56,622 bases of DNA from Smithella sp. (lineage in GTDB: Bacteria; Desulfobacterota; Syntrophia; Syntrophales; Smithellaceae): assembly GCA_012797505.1 (NCBI GenBank), contig JAAZOZ010000424.1:1-56622 (forward strand). The letters are read 5' to 3'. Positions 9,131 through 16,375 of this stretch are shown piece by piece. Made by a program: the position numbers and the translations under genes. Position 1 is the stretch's first letter. Every line of letters begins with the position of its first letter. A model generated the notes under the pieces. The model was not told the DNA's origin. It worked only from the letters and a program-made list of their open reading frames with translations, and made no database searches.

Positions 9131-9982
9131 TTATTTCTTGCCGCGCCCGGACACTTTTTTTGCATCCATTAAAGGAACAAATCCCTCTCTGGCGACAATC
9201 TTCTGTCCTTCAGCGGATTTGACAAAGGCGATATATTTCGCAATCGATCCGTGGGGTTCTCCATCGGTGTACATGTAAAGTTCTCTGGAGAAGGGATATG
9301 CTTTGGACATGGCCGTCTGAAGAGAAGCCGTGATCCCATTCACCTGAAGGGGTTTGACGCTTTTATTGACATAACCGATGCCCAGGTAGGCAATTGCATA
9401 CTTGTTTTTGGACACCGCGGTGACCAGCGCGCCGTTGGAGGCCAGCATCTGGGCTTTGGGGGTCACTTTGGCCTTTTTCATCACAAAGTGGTCCCAGGAC
9501 TCAAAGGTGCCGGAAGAAGAATCGCGCGAGATCACCACAATCTTCAAATCATCGCCTCCGACTTCCTTCCAGTTGGTGATTTTGCCCTGATAAATCTGGC
9601 TGAGCTGGTCAATGCTCAGATTCTTGACTTTATTCTTGGGATGAACCACAGGAATAATCGCATCGTATGCCACCACGTGGGCCACCGGAGTGACGCCCTT
9701 GGATTTGGCAAGTTCGATTTCCTTGTCCTTGATTTCACGCGATGACGTGGCAATGTCGGTCGTCTTGTCGATCAAGGCCTTGATGCCCTCGCCGGATCCG
9801 CCGCCGGAAAGGGACATCTGCACGCCGGGATTGGCTTTCATGAAGGCTTCCAGCGTCCCCTGCGCCACCGGCAAAACGGTGGTCGATCCTTTGATGACGA
9901 TGGAATCGGCGGCAAAAGACACGCCGGCAGCCATCAAAAACGCGATGCTGAGAAGCGCTGCTTTTTGGAAAATACTGAACAT
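9131..9982 (-). CDS. pstS: Periplasmic phosphate-binding protein PstS
   Basis: Substrate-binding protein that captures phosphate in the periplasm and delivers it to PstCA. The N-terminus is a classic Sec signal peptide with cleavage predicted after SFA (about residue 24), with no lipobox cysteine. Phosphate-binding elements GSTTV, the serine/arginine patch SSREI and RDSSSGTFE are visible. At 283 residues it is the shorter PstS class. A strong ribosome site (GGAGGAAG) lies upstream, preceded by a Pho box and a -10 hexamer. First transporter gene of the operon. Confidence 0.96.
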   Translation of the reverse strand: MFSIFQKAALLSIAFLMAAGVSFAADSIVIKGSTTVLPVAQGTLEAFMKANPGVQMSLSGGGSGEGIKALIDKTTDIATSSREIKDKEIELAKSKGVTPVAHVVAYDAIIPVVHPKNKVKNLSIDQLSQIYQGKITNWKEVGGDDLKIVVISRDSSSGTFESWDHFVMKKAKVTPKAQMLASNGALVTAVSKNKYAIAYLGIGYVNKSVKPLQVNGITASLQTAMSKAYPFSRELYMYTDGEPHGSIAKYIAFVKSAEGQKIVAREGFVPLMDAKKVSGRGKK

Positions 9983-10014
9983 AGGTACTTCCTCCTGTTT
10001 TTAGATTTTCCGAC

Positions 10015-10048
10015 CTTATACGGGATGAATGTTACAGTTTGATGACGC
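10015..10048 (-). promoter_or_regulatory. Pho box and -10 element upstream of pstS
   Basis: On the minus strand, 10048 to 10031 reads GCGTCATCAAACTGTAAC, which I count as matching 14 of 18 positions of the E. coli Pho box consensus (two CTGTCAT-like units 11 bp apart). Exactly 10 bp downstream is TATAAG (10020-10015), the expected spacing for a PhoB-activated promoter where the second unit replaces the -35. It is placed to drive pstS and the genes after it. Match and spacing are read by eye; binding is inferred. Confidence 0.78.
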
Positions 10049-10108
10049 GTTAATGAATTTGTCAAAACAATGCCAAAGCAGGGAGCCCGCGTGAGAGAAG
10101 ATGGTTTT

Positions 10109-10807
10109 CTACCGTATGTCTGCGAATTTATATCCGAATCCGCGGACTGTCAGAATATATTGCGGTTTTTCCATATTTTCTTCGATTACGCTGCGCAGAC
10201 GGCGGATATGGACATCCACGGCGCGATCGGTAATAAAGGTGTCGTCGCCCCAGACCTGCGTAAGAATCTGATCCCGTGAATACACACGGCCGGGGTTACG
10301 CGACAGAAAGAAAAGCAGTTTCAGTTCAGTGGGACTGAGGGTCACCGGACGGCCTTCCACACGCACCCGGCAGGATCCGTAATCGATGGACAGCCCCTGA
10401 AATTCAAAGCGCTCCTTTGCGGAAGGTTTCTTTCCCTCCTGGGCGCGCCTCAGAACGGTTCTGACGCGGGCAACCAGTTCCTTGACGCTGAAGGGCTTGG
10501 TGACGTAATCATCCGCCCCGATTTCCAATCCGATGATTTTATCGACCTCGTCGGCCTTGGCCGTCAACATGATGATCGGCAGGGATGAAGTTTCCGGATT
10601 GGCGCGAATCCTTTTGCAGATATCCAGGCCGCCGACGCCCGGCAGCATCAGATCCAGAATCATCAGATCGGGGGTAAACGACCGGACGGCGGCAAGAGCC
10701 CCGTTTCCGTCCAACACGATCCTGGCGCGGAAGCCTTCCCGCTCCAGGTTGTAGGAAATCAGGTCCGCAATATCTTTTTCGTCATCGACGATCAGGATTT
10801 TCGTCAT
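10109..10807 (-). CDS. phoB: Phosphate-regulon response regulator PhoB
   Basis: OmpR-family regulator. The receiver domain has Asp8/Asp9, phospho-acceptor Asp52 (LDLMLPG), Thr82 and Lys104 (TKPF). The winged-helix domain covers about 130-232 with recognition helix region DRAVDVHIRRLR and the wing VRGFGYKF. Phosphorylated by PhoR it should bind the Pho boxes found before pstS and the porin. The start was set at the Met before TKILIV, giving 232 residues; an in-frame ATG five codons earlier (10822) is possible and neither has a clear ribosome site. It is the first gene of the pst/pho cluster rather than next to phoR. Confidence 0.94.
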   Translation of the reverse strand: MTKILIVDDEKDIADLISYNLEREGFRARIVLDGNGALAAVRSFTPDLMILDLMLPGVGGLDICKRIRANPETSSLPIIMLTAKADEVDKIIGLEIGADDYVTKPFSVKELVARVRTVLRRAQEGKKPSAKERFEFQGLSIDYGSCRVRVEGRPVTLSPTELKLLFFLSRNPGRVYSRDQILTQVWGDDTFITDRAVDVHIRRLRSVIEENMEKPQYILTVRGFGYKFADIR

Positions 10808-10834
10808 TGCGCTTTTTATCATTGTTTGCCGTTC

Positions 10835-10886
10835 AAAAACAACCCCCTAAAAAGTCAGGAGCAGTTCCTTTTCTTTTCAGGGGGTT
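10835..10886 (-). terminator. Probable intrinsic terminator after the porin
   Basis: An exact 8-bp inverted repeat (AACCCCCT at 10841-10848 and AGGGGGTT at 10879-10886) encloses a 30-base loop, and on the minus strand it is followed by GTTTTTG. It lies between the porin stop and phoB. The long loop makes it weaker than a textbook terminator, so some read-through into phoB is possible. Confidence 0.55.
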
Positions 10887-10913
10887 ATGCGCTTTTCCTT
10901 CCGGATTGCCGCT

Positions 10914-12275
10914 TTAGAACGTCAGCGTCAGCTTGTTGATGACCAGAAAATCGTTGGTCAGTTCGTTGGCGTCGGAAGTTCCTTTATAGTACTTGCCGGT
11001 GAAAAGATAACCGCCGCCCAGCATATAGGAAAGGTTATTGGTGATTTTGTAGGTTGCGGTCAAATCCACTTCCCATCCGTAATCGTTGTGAAGGTACACA
11101 GTGGCAGGATTGCCGGCCGTGCCCCAGGGCTTTTGATCGGCAAACGCATACGTAACGGACGCCAGCACATCCAGCTTTTCGACCGGTTTAACGCCGCCGC
11201 GCATTTGGAACAGCCAGCCGTTGGCCATCGCCGTATCCTGAGCGGCCCCGTTGTATCCTGTCAGGGCGCCCGCCCAGTTGGTCCGGTCATAGTTCCACAT
11301 GATCAGACAGGGATTCCAGTCGCGCCCGCCGTTGATAATGCCGCCTTCTATTTTGTCGTTCGTCCCGGGATCATTGCCGGACACATACGCGATACTGCCG
11401 CCCGCATAGAATATGCCGAAATTGGCCGTCGCATCGATCCAGCCGCTGATGCCGGCCAAATCCACCTTATCGATGCCTGGCGCCCCGGCCGGATTGGTGC
11501 CGTCTTCATACTTGTCGCTTCCCGTCAGGTAATTGAGTTCCGCCTGGAGGGAGACCGGGCCGATTTTCGCGAAAGCATAAGGAGTCACCAGGAAATAGGT
11601 TCTCTTGTAAGCCGGCGCCGCGGGACGGTTCGCGGCTTGATGGTAATAGTTGATGTTCACGCCGGCTTTGCCGGTCTTCCAGTTGTAAACGCCTTCGATG
11701 CCGTATTTATCGTTATCGGCATCCGCCCGGTTTACTGCGTTAATGGCCGTGCGGCTGTTTTCCGCTTCTTTGGTATAGGCCAGATTGAGCGTGATGGGTC
11801 CGAAGACATTTGAATACTTGATTCTTGCCTTCGGACTATAGCTGTTGCCGAAAATGGTTCCCGTCGAACCGTCGTTCATGTAACCGACGTCAAAAATTCC
11901 GATGGGCGATGCATAGTGGATGTAAACCCAGTCAACGGCAATGTTTTCGTTTTCCGCGCGCGTTCCCGCGGAATCGGCTGCCAGCGCCGTTCCAGTGGCG
12001 CTTCTGGTCGCTCCCCAGGCTCGCTCCATCGCGTCCAGGCGTGTGATCAGGGTCAACCCCGGAGAAATGGTGAAATCCGTACGAACCCTCAACCGCTGGT
12101 AATAAAAAGCGGTGCTGGGATCGCCGCCCGTTGTGGTCTTCGTTAAGTTTGTCTTATCCAGATACATCCCCGCCGCGTAATACTCACCGCTGACCTTGAC
12201 GTCAACAGCCATCGCTGACGTACTGAAGGCAACCATCAGCCCCAGTGACAGCAAAACAAACCAAAATCTCTTCAT
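10914..12275 (-). CDS. Outer-membrane beta-barrel porin, Pho-controlled
   Basis: The start is set at the Met following a strong GGAGGAG ribosome site, giving 453 residues. The N-terminus is a Sec signal peptide ending STSAMA (about residue 23). The mature protein has alternating-hydrophobicity beta strands rich in aromatic residues and ends in LTLTF, the C-terminal Phe signature for outer-membrane insertion. I see no close match to a named porin. The promoter carries three consecutive Pho-box units, so the protein is likely a phosphate/anion channel made under phosphate starvation, analogous in role to PhoE or OprP (inference from regulation and neighbours). It is followed by a terminator and then phoB. 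Confidence 0.85.
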   Translation of the reverse strand: MKRFWFVLLSLGLMVAFSTSAMAVDVKVSGEYYAAGMYLDKTNLTKTTTGGDPSTAFYYQRLRVRTDFTISPGLTLITRLDAMERAWGATRSATGTALAADSAGTRAENENIAVDWVYIHYASPIGIFDVGYMNDGSTGTIFGNSYSPKARIKYSNVFGPITLNLAYTKEAENSRTAINAVNRADADNDKYGIEGVYNWKTGKAGVNINYYHQAANRPAAPAYKRTYFLVTPYAFAKIGPVSLQAELNYLTGSDKYEDGTNPAGAPGIDKVDLAGISGWIDATANFGIFYAGGSIAYVSGNDPGTNDKIEGGIINGGRDWNPCLIMWNYDRTNWAGALTGYNGAAQDTAMANGWLFQMRGGVKPVEKLDVLASVTYAFADQKPWGTAGNPATVYLHNDYGWEVDLTATYKITNNLSYMLGGGYLFTGKYYKGTSDANELTNDFLVINKLTLTF

Positions 12276-12604
12276 ACTCTCCTCCTGAAAGTTTTTTTCA
12301 GAGGTCGGCCTTGGATCAGCGCATCCTCTTTCATCAAGCGTCGGCACGATACAGAGTTATGATGACAGGAGGATGACAGGTCCATGACAAACAAAATAAT
12401 TTTGACCGCGACAGCGCAGAGGCGGAGCGCATGATTTCAGATCTGGGATATCCGGGGGGATAAGAATGGAAAAAGAACAGGTTCCTTCACCGTCATCGGC
12501 GATATGAATTTTCGCCGTGACGCAGAGCAACCGGCTTGAATCGGCGCAGAATCGCACCGCACGGCACTGGAATGTGCCGGTGGGAAAGGGGGATCCGTTG
12601 AAGA
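12276..12604. other. Intergenic region between the EF-Tu-like gene and the porin
   Basis: This 329-base gap holds the porin ribosome site, leader and Pho-box promoter (12276-12390). In 12391-12604 I see no convincing gene: the only open frame (66 codons on the minus strand) has no family resemblance. A small perfect hairpin (CGGCAC/GTGCCG, 12562-12579) lies near the end of the upstream small gene but has no T-run, so it is not a clear terminator. Confidence 0.6.
12346..12390 (-). promoter_or_regulatory. Triple Pho-box repeat and -10 upstream of the porin
   Basis: On the minus strand three 7-base units TTGTCAT, CTGTCAT and CTGTCAT (plus-strand 12384-12390, 12373-12379, 12362-12368) repeat at exact 11-bp intervals. 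Two match the PhoB half-site exactly and the third differs at one base. Ten bp after the last unit is TATCGT (12351-12346) as a -10. This predicts transcription starting near 12339 and a leader of roughly 60 bases to the porin ATG at 12275. Confidence 0.85.
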
Positions 12605-12865
12605 TTAATCGGGAATCACTTTAAAAACTTCATCTCCGGGCCGTACGCGGTCCGAGACTTTCAGGCCGATGGAATCACCCGCCACGGCTTTCTGCACCGG
12701 CTTGTTGTCCACTTCCATGGACTGAATCACGTCGGTAAATTCCGTTGTGTGGCCGGAAAATTTGATGCTGTCGCCGATCGACAATTCGCCTTCCGAAAGA
12801 TGGACCGCCGCCACGGAAGGCTTCGCAAAAAACTTGAGCACTTCACCGATCTTTTTTTCTGCCAT
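12605..12865 (-). CDS. Small EF-Tu domain II-like protein
   Basis: This 86-residue protein resembles the beta-barrel domain 2 of translational GTPases. The segments GELSIGDSIKFSGHTTEF, SMEVDNKPV, AVAGDSIGLKV and GDEVFKV follow the EF-Tu/IF2/SelB domain-II pattern, with no G domain. Members of this 'translation elongation factor-like' family have no established function. The start is set at the Met after AGGAGG; an upstream in-frame ATG (12916) lacks such a site. It lies just after the intrinsic terminator that follows rplQ, so it needs read-through or its own promoter. Confidence 0.72.
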   Translation of the reverse strand: MAEKKIGEVLKFFAKPSVAAVHLSEGELSIGDSIKFSGHTTEFTDVIQSMEVDNKPVQKAVAGDSIGLKVSDRVRPGDEVFKVIPD

Positions 12866-12927
12866 CACGACTCCTCCTTTGCGATAGTGATTCATCAATA
12901 CCTTGATTGATTTCAAAAAACAACCAC

Positions 12928-12957
12928 AAAAAAAGGCAGGGAGCGCGCCCTGCCTTT
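12928..12957 (-). terminator. Strong intrinsic terminator ending the ribosomal protein cluster
   Basis: A perfect 10-bp stem (AAAGGCAGGG with CCCTGCCTTT, 12932-12941 and 12948-12957) with a 6-base loop is followed on the minus strand by an unbroken T-run. It lies 18 bases after the rplQ stop and is the clearest Rho-independent terminator in the window; it marks the end of the S10-spc-alpha transcription unit. Confidence 0.93.
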
Positions 12958-12975
12958 GATAATTGATTTTATTGG

Positions 12976-13383
12976 CTATTCAGCCTTTTTTTCCTTCTTC
13001 TTCGGCTTTGCCTTCTCTTTCCTGTTCTCGTCCGGAATATATTCCAGAATGGAAACCGGCGCGTTGTCGCCAAAGCGATAGCCGACTTTGACGATCCGGG
13101 TGTAGCCGCCCGCGCGATTGCGGAAGCGTTCGGCCAGTTCGCCGAAAAGCTTGGCGACCATCTCTTTGTCCCGAACCACCGACAGCGCCTGACGGCGCGC
13201 GTGCAGGTCGCCTCTTTTCCCCAGCGTAATCATTCGATCCGCCAGTTTGCGCACTTCCTTGGCCGTCGCATCGGTTGTCCGAATACTTTCATGTTTGATG
13301 ATCGATGTCACCATATTGCGAAACATGGCTTCCCGATGGCTGGACGTTCGTCCCAGTTTTCTGCCCGCCTTACCGTGATACAT
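12976..13383 (-). CDS. rplQ: 50S ribosomal protein L17
   Basis: Large-subunit protein near the peptide exit tunnel. The 135-residue sequence starts with MYHGKAGRKLGRTSSHR, the family signature, and has a Lys/Glu-rich tail. It is the last gene of the alpha operon, 86 bases after rpoA, and is followed directly by the terminator at 12928-12957. Confidence 0.98.
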   Translation of the reverse strand: MYHGKAGRKLGRTSSHREAMFRNMVTSIIKHESIRTTDATAKEVRKLADRMITLGKRGDLHARRQALSVVRDKEMVAKLFGELAERFRNRAGGYTRIVKVGYRFGDNAPVSILEYIPDENRKEKAKPKKKEKKAE

Positions 13384-13469
13384 GATTACACTATCCTTTC
13401 CTGACCGTCTCCCGATGATTCATCAAACGCCGCTCTGCCCGCGGTTTGAGTTCCGGTCGCTTTGCTGTT

Positions 13470-14444
13470 TTAAGCGTTTTCCTCCGGCTTCATGCCAAAC
13501 GCAAGGCCGTATTCGTTGAGAATATCCTTGATTTCACTCAAGGACTTGCGTCCGAAATTCTTGGTCTTGAGCATTTCCGCCTCGGTTTTCTGTACCAACT
13601 CCCCGATGGTGTTGATGCCCGCGTTTTTCAGGCAGTTGGCCGAGCGAACGGAAAGCTCCAGATCTTCCACCGACCGCATGAGAATTTCATTGACGTTGCC
13701 TTTTCCATCCTCGCCCTGTTCCGGAGCGGCATCTTCCTCGACTTCCTCAAAATTGATGAATACATCCAGCTGCTGCTTCAGGATCTTGGCCGAATAAGCG
13801 ATGGCGTCGCCCGGGTTCAGGCTTCCGTCCGTCCAGACTTCCAGCACCAGTTTGTCGTAATCCGTAATCTGGCCGACGCGGGCGTGCGACACCACGTAGT
13901 TGACTTTCTTGATCGGCGAAAAGATGGCGTCGATATTGATGGTGCCTTCCGGCTGATCGGGCTCCAGCTCTTTTTTCGCGGCGATATACCCCTTGCCCAT
14001 TTTCACGACCATTTCCGCCTTCAGCGAACCGCCGCCGGACAGTGTGGCGATATAATGATCGGGGTTTAAAACCTCAATCGTTCCGTCGGTAATGATGTCG
14101 CCTGCCGTAATCACGCCGGCGCTGGTCACGTTGAATTTTACGACTTTCGTATCCGCCGCGCCCAGTTTGAAACGAACGCCCTTCAGATTCAAAATCACGT
14201 CCGTGACATCTTCCTTGACGCCGGGGATCGTGGAAAACTCGTGCAAAACACCATCGATTTTGACGGAGGTAATGGCCGCTCCCTGGATGGACGACAACAA
14301 AACCCTTCTCAACGCGTTTCCCAGTGTTATTCCAAACCCTCTTTCCAGAGGTTGAATGGTAAATTCTCCGTAGAACCGTGTATGCGTGGCTTCATCGACA
14401 TCGACACGTTTGGGACGAATTAAACTCGACCAGTTTCTCTGCAT
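13470..14444 (-). CDS. rpoA: RNA polymerase alpha subunit
   Basis: Alpha forms the dimer platform for beta/beta' assembly and contacts activators and UP elements. The N-terminal domain contains GNALRRVLLSSIQGAAIT; the C-terminal domain about 245-315 contains the helix-hairpin-helix DNA-binding residues around LSVRSANCLKNAGI and GRKSLSEIK. The start is the Met of MQRNWSSLIRPKRV, giving 324 residues; four codons upstream is another Met. It follows rpsD by 44 bases in the usual alpha operon order. Confidence 0.98.
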   Translation of the reverse strand: MQRNWSSLIRPKRVDVDEATHTRFYGEFTIQPLERGFGITLGNALRRVLLSSIQGAAITSVKIDGVLHEFSTIPGVKEDVTDVILNLKGVRFKLGAADTKVVKFNVTSAGVITAGDIITDGTIEVLNPDHYIATLSGGGSLKAEMVVKMGKGYIAAKKELEPDQPEGTINIDAIFSPIKKVNYVVSHARVGQITDYDKLVLEVWTDGSLNPGDAIAYSAKILKQQLDVFINFEEVEEDAAPEQGEDGKGNVNEILMRSVEDLELSVRSANCLKNAGINTIGELVQKTEAEMLKTKNFGRKSLSEIKDILNEYGLAFGMKPEENA

Positions 14445-14488
14445 AATCAAACCCACCCTTAAGTTGGTTTATTCAATCTGTTGGTTGC

Positions 14489-15118
14489 TTACTTGGAGTA
14501 AAGTTCCACGACAAGCTGTTCCTGCACCGGCATCGTCAGATCTTCGCGAACCGGCAGCAGTTTGATGGTCGCTTTAAAGTTGTCTTTATCCAATCCCAGC
14601 CAATGCGGCACACCGCGCCTGGCAACGGTTTCCATGGCTTCCAGAATCCGGTTGATCTTCCGGGAGCCTTCTTTAACGGTTACTTCATCGCCGGCTTTGA
14701 GCAGGTACGACGGAATATTGACGGCCTTCCCGTTCACCAGAAAATGACCGTGGCTGATCAGCTGCCGCGCCTCGATTCGTGAATTGGCAAACCCCAGGCG
14801 GAAAATCATATTGTCCAGCCTGCGCTCCAGAAGGACCAGCAAATTGGTGCCCGTAATGCCCTTTTGGCGATCCGCCTTTTCAAAGTAGCCGTGAAACTGC
14901 TTTTCCAGAAGTCCGTACATTCTTTTGAGCTTCTGCTTTTCGCGCAGCTGGGTGCCGTAGTCCGACTGCTGTTTCTTGTGGGACTGGCCGTGATCTCCCG
15001 GCGCGTAGCCTCTTCGTTCAAAAGAACATTTCTCCGAATAACACCGATCGCCCTTCAAAAAAAGCTTCAAGCCTTCCCGACGGCACAAACGACATGAGGA
15101 ATCCGTATATCTTGCCAA
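14489..15118 (-). CDS. rpsD: 30S ribosomal protein S4 (zinc-binding form)
   Basis: Primary 16S-binding protein, here 209 residues. The N-terminus carries Cys9, Cys12, Cys26 and Cys31, the zinc-site arrangement of C+ S4 proteins. The S4 RNA-binding domain follows (RLDNMIFRLGFANSRIEARQ region). In E. coli S4 represses its own operon; no such site is checked here. Neighbours rpsK and rpoA are as usual. Confidence 0.98.
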   Translation of the reverse strand: MARYTDSSCRLCRREGLKLFLKGDRCYSEKCSFERRGYAPGDHGQSHKKQQSDYGTQLREKQKLKRMYGLLEKQFHGYFEKADRQKGITGTNLLVLLERRLDNMIFRLGFANSRIEARQLISHGHFLVNGKAVNIPSYLLKAGDEVTVKEGSRKINRILEAMETVARRGVPHWLGLDKDNFKATIKLLPVREDLTMPVQEQLVVELYSK

Positions 15119-15163
15119 AAAAGCCTCCCTTTACTCTTCTCAAGTATTCTTGAAATATGAATA

Positions 15164-15556
15164 TTATACCCTGCGCCGTTTCGGCGGTCTGCAGCCGTTG
15201 TGCGGAACAGGCGTAACGTCGCGAATCATCGTAATGGTCAATCCGGCGATCTGCAGAGACCTGAGCGCCGATTCCCGCCCGGCGCCCGGACCTTTGATAT
15301 AAACCTGGACGCGGCGCATGCCCTGATCCTTGGCTTTGCGCACCGCGTCTTCCGCGGCCATCTGCGCGGCGAAAGGCGTGCTCTTGCGCGATCCCTTGAA
15401 TCCCTGGAGTCCCGCGGACGACCAGGAAATCACGTTGCCGGTCATGTCCGTGATCGTAACAATCGTATTATTGAAAGTGGATTGAATATGGGCAACCCCT
15501 TCCGTAATGTTTTTCTTTTCTTTTCTCTTGCCTGTTTTCCTGACTGTTTTCGCCAT
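15164..15556 (-). CDS. rpsK: 30S ribosomal protein S11
   Basis: Platform protein of the small subunit, 130 residues. The conserved core HIQSTFNNTIVTITD and the C-terminal VTPVPHNGCRPPKRRRV are both present; the latter includes the Asn-Gly site that is converted to isoaspartate in E. coli S11. It sits between rpsM and rpsD. Confidence 0.98.
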   Translation of the reverse strand: MAKTVRKTGKRKEKKNITEGVAHIQSTFNNTIVTITDMTGNVISWSSAGLQGFKGSRKSTPFAAQMAAEDAVRKAKDQGMRRVQVYIKGPGAGRESALRSLQIAGLTITMIRDVTPVPHNGCRPPKRRRV

Positions 15557-15583
15557 TTTCCCTCCGGTCGAAAATATTTTCAG

Positions 15584-15952
15584 CTATTTTTTCTTGCCCG
15601 CAATGGCCCGTCTCGGACCTTTTCTCGTCCGTCCGTTGGTATGGGTTCTCTGCCCCCGGACCGGCAGCCCTTTGCGGTGGCGCAGGCCGCGGTAAGCGCC
15701 GATGTCCATCAGGCGCTTGATCGACATGGAAATCTCACGGCGCAGATCCCCTTCGACCTTCCCCTCCTTATCGATGATGCTTCGAATGGCCGAAATCTCG
15801 GAGTCCGCCAGCTGGTCGGTCTTGGTGTCCGGACTGACGCCCGATTCTTTCAGAATCTGCTTGGCGCGGGTTTTGCCGATGCCGTAAATGTACGTTAAGG
15901 CAACTTCCATTCGCTTGTTTTTCGGTAAATCAACACCTGAAATTCGTGCCAC
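15584..15952 (-). CDS. rpsM: 30S ribosomal protein S13
   Basis: Head protein that contacts the P-site tRNA and forms bridges with the large subunit; 122 residues. MARISGVDLPKNKR at the start, the helix-hairpin-helix around YGIGKTRAKQIL and the basic tail HTNGRTRKGPRRAI are diagnostic. First gene of the alpha segment, 25 bases after rpmJ. Confidence 0.98.
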   Translation of the reverse strand: MARISGVDLPKNKRMEVALTYIYGIGKTRAKQILKESGVSPDTKTDQLADSEISAIRSIIDKEGKVEGDLRREISMSIKRLMDIGAYRGLRHRKGLPVRGQRTHTNGRTRKGPRRAIAGKKK

Positions 15953-15977
15953 CTATAACCTCCTGATATGGTTGAAA

Positions 15978-16091
15978 CTAGCCCTGGCGCTGCTTATGTT
16001 TGGGGTTTTCACAAATCACGCGCAAAACACCCTTGCGTTTGACAATCTTGCACTTCTCGCATATTTTTTTCACTGACGATCGTACTTTCAC
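15978..16091 (-). CDS. rpmJ: 50S ribosomal protein L36 (zinc-binding form), GTG start
   Basis: A 37-residue ORF beginning with GTG encodes VKVRSSVKKICEKCKIVKRK and continues to ENPKHKQRQG. Cys11, Cys14, Cys27 and His32 form the C+ zinc site. The GTG is fixed by homology and by an AGGAG-type site upstream. Lies between infA and rpsM, the standard position. Confidence 0.97.
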   Translation of the reverse strand: MKVRSSVKKICEKCKIVKRKGVLRVICENPKHKQRQG

Positions 16092-16125
16092 GACTCCTGC
16101 TCCTTCTCCCCGGCAAATGAGGCTT

Positions 16126-16344
16126 TCACTTCGTCCTGTAGGTGATCCGGCCTCGGGTCAGATCGTAAGGAGAAAGCTCCACCGTGACTTTGTCCCCGGG
16201 CAATATTTTGATAAAATGCATGCGCATTTTGCCGGATATGTGCGCCAGAACCTTATGTCCGTTTTCCAGTTCCACCCGAAACATGGCATTCGGCAGGGGC
16301 TCCAGCACCCGACCTTCAACTTCTATTGCTTCCTCTTTGGCCAT
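16126..16344 (-). CDS. infA: Translation initiation factor IF-1
   Basis: Single S1/OB-fold protein that blocks the A site during initiation. The 72 residues contain VEGRVLEPLPNAMFRVEL, GHISGK-like AHISGKMRMHFI and LSPYDLTRGRITYR, all family hallmarks. It lies between map and rpmJ as in many bacteria. Confidence 0.98.
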   Translation of the reverse strand: MAKEEAIEVEGRVLEPLPNAMFRVELENGHKVLAHISGKMRMHFIKILPGDKVTVELSPYDLTRGRITYRTK

Positions 16345-16375
16345 ACATTTTCAACCGCCGGTTAAATGAAAAAAA

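Noticed and set aside
12276..12347. Upstream start for the porin (24 extra codons)
   Set aside because: The extension lacks signal-peptide character and begins within the -10 of the Pho promoter; the Met at 12275 follows a strong ribosome site and begins a signal peptide.
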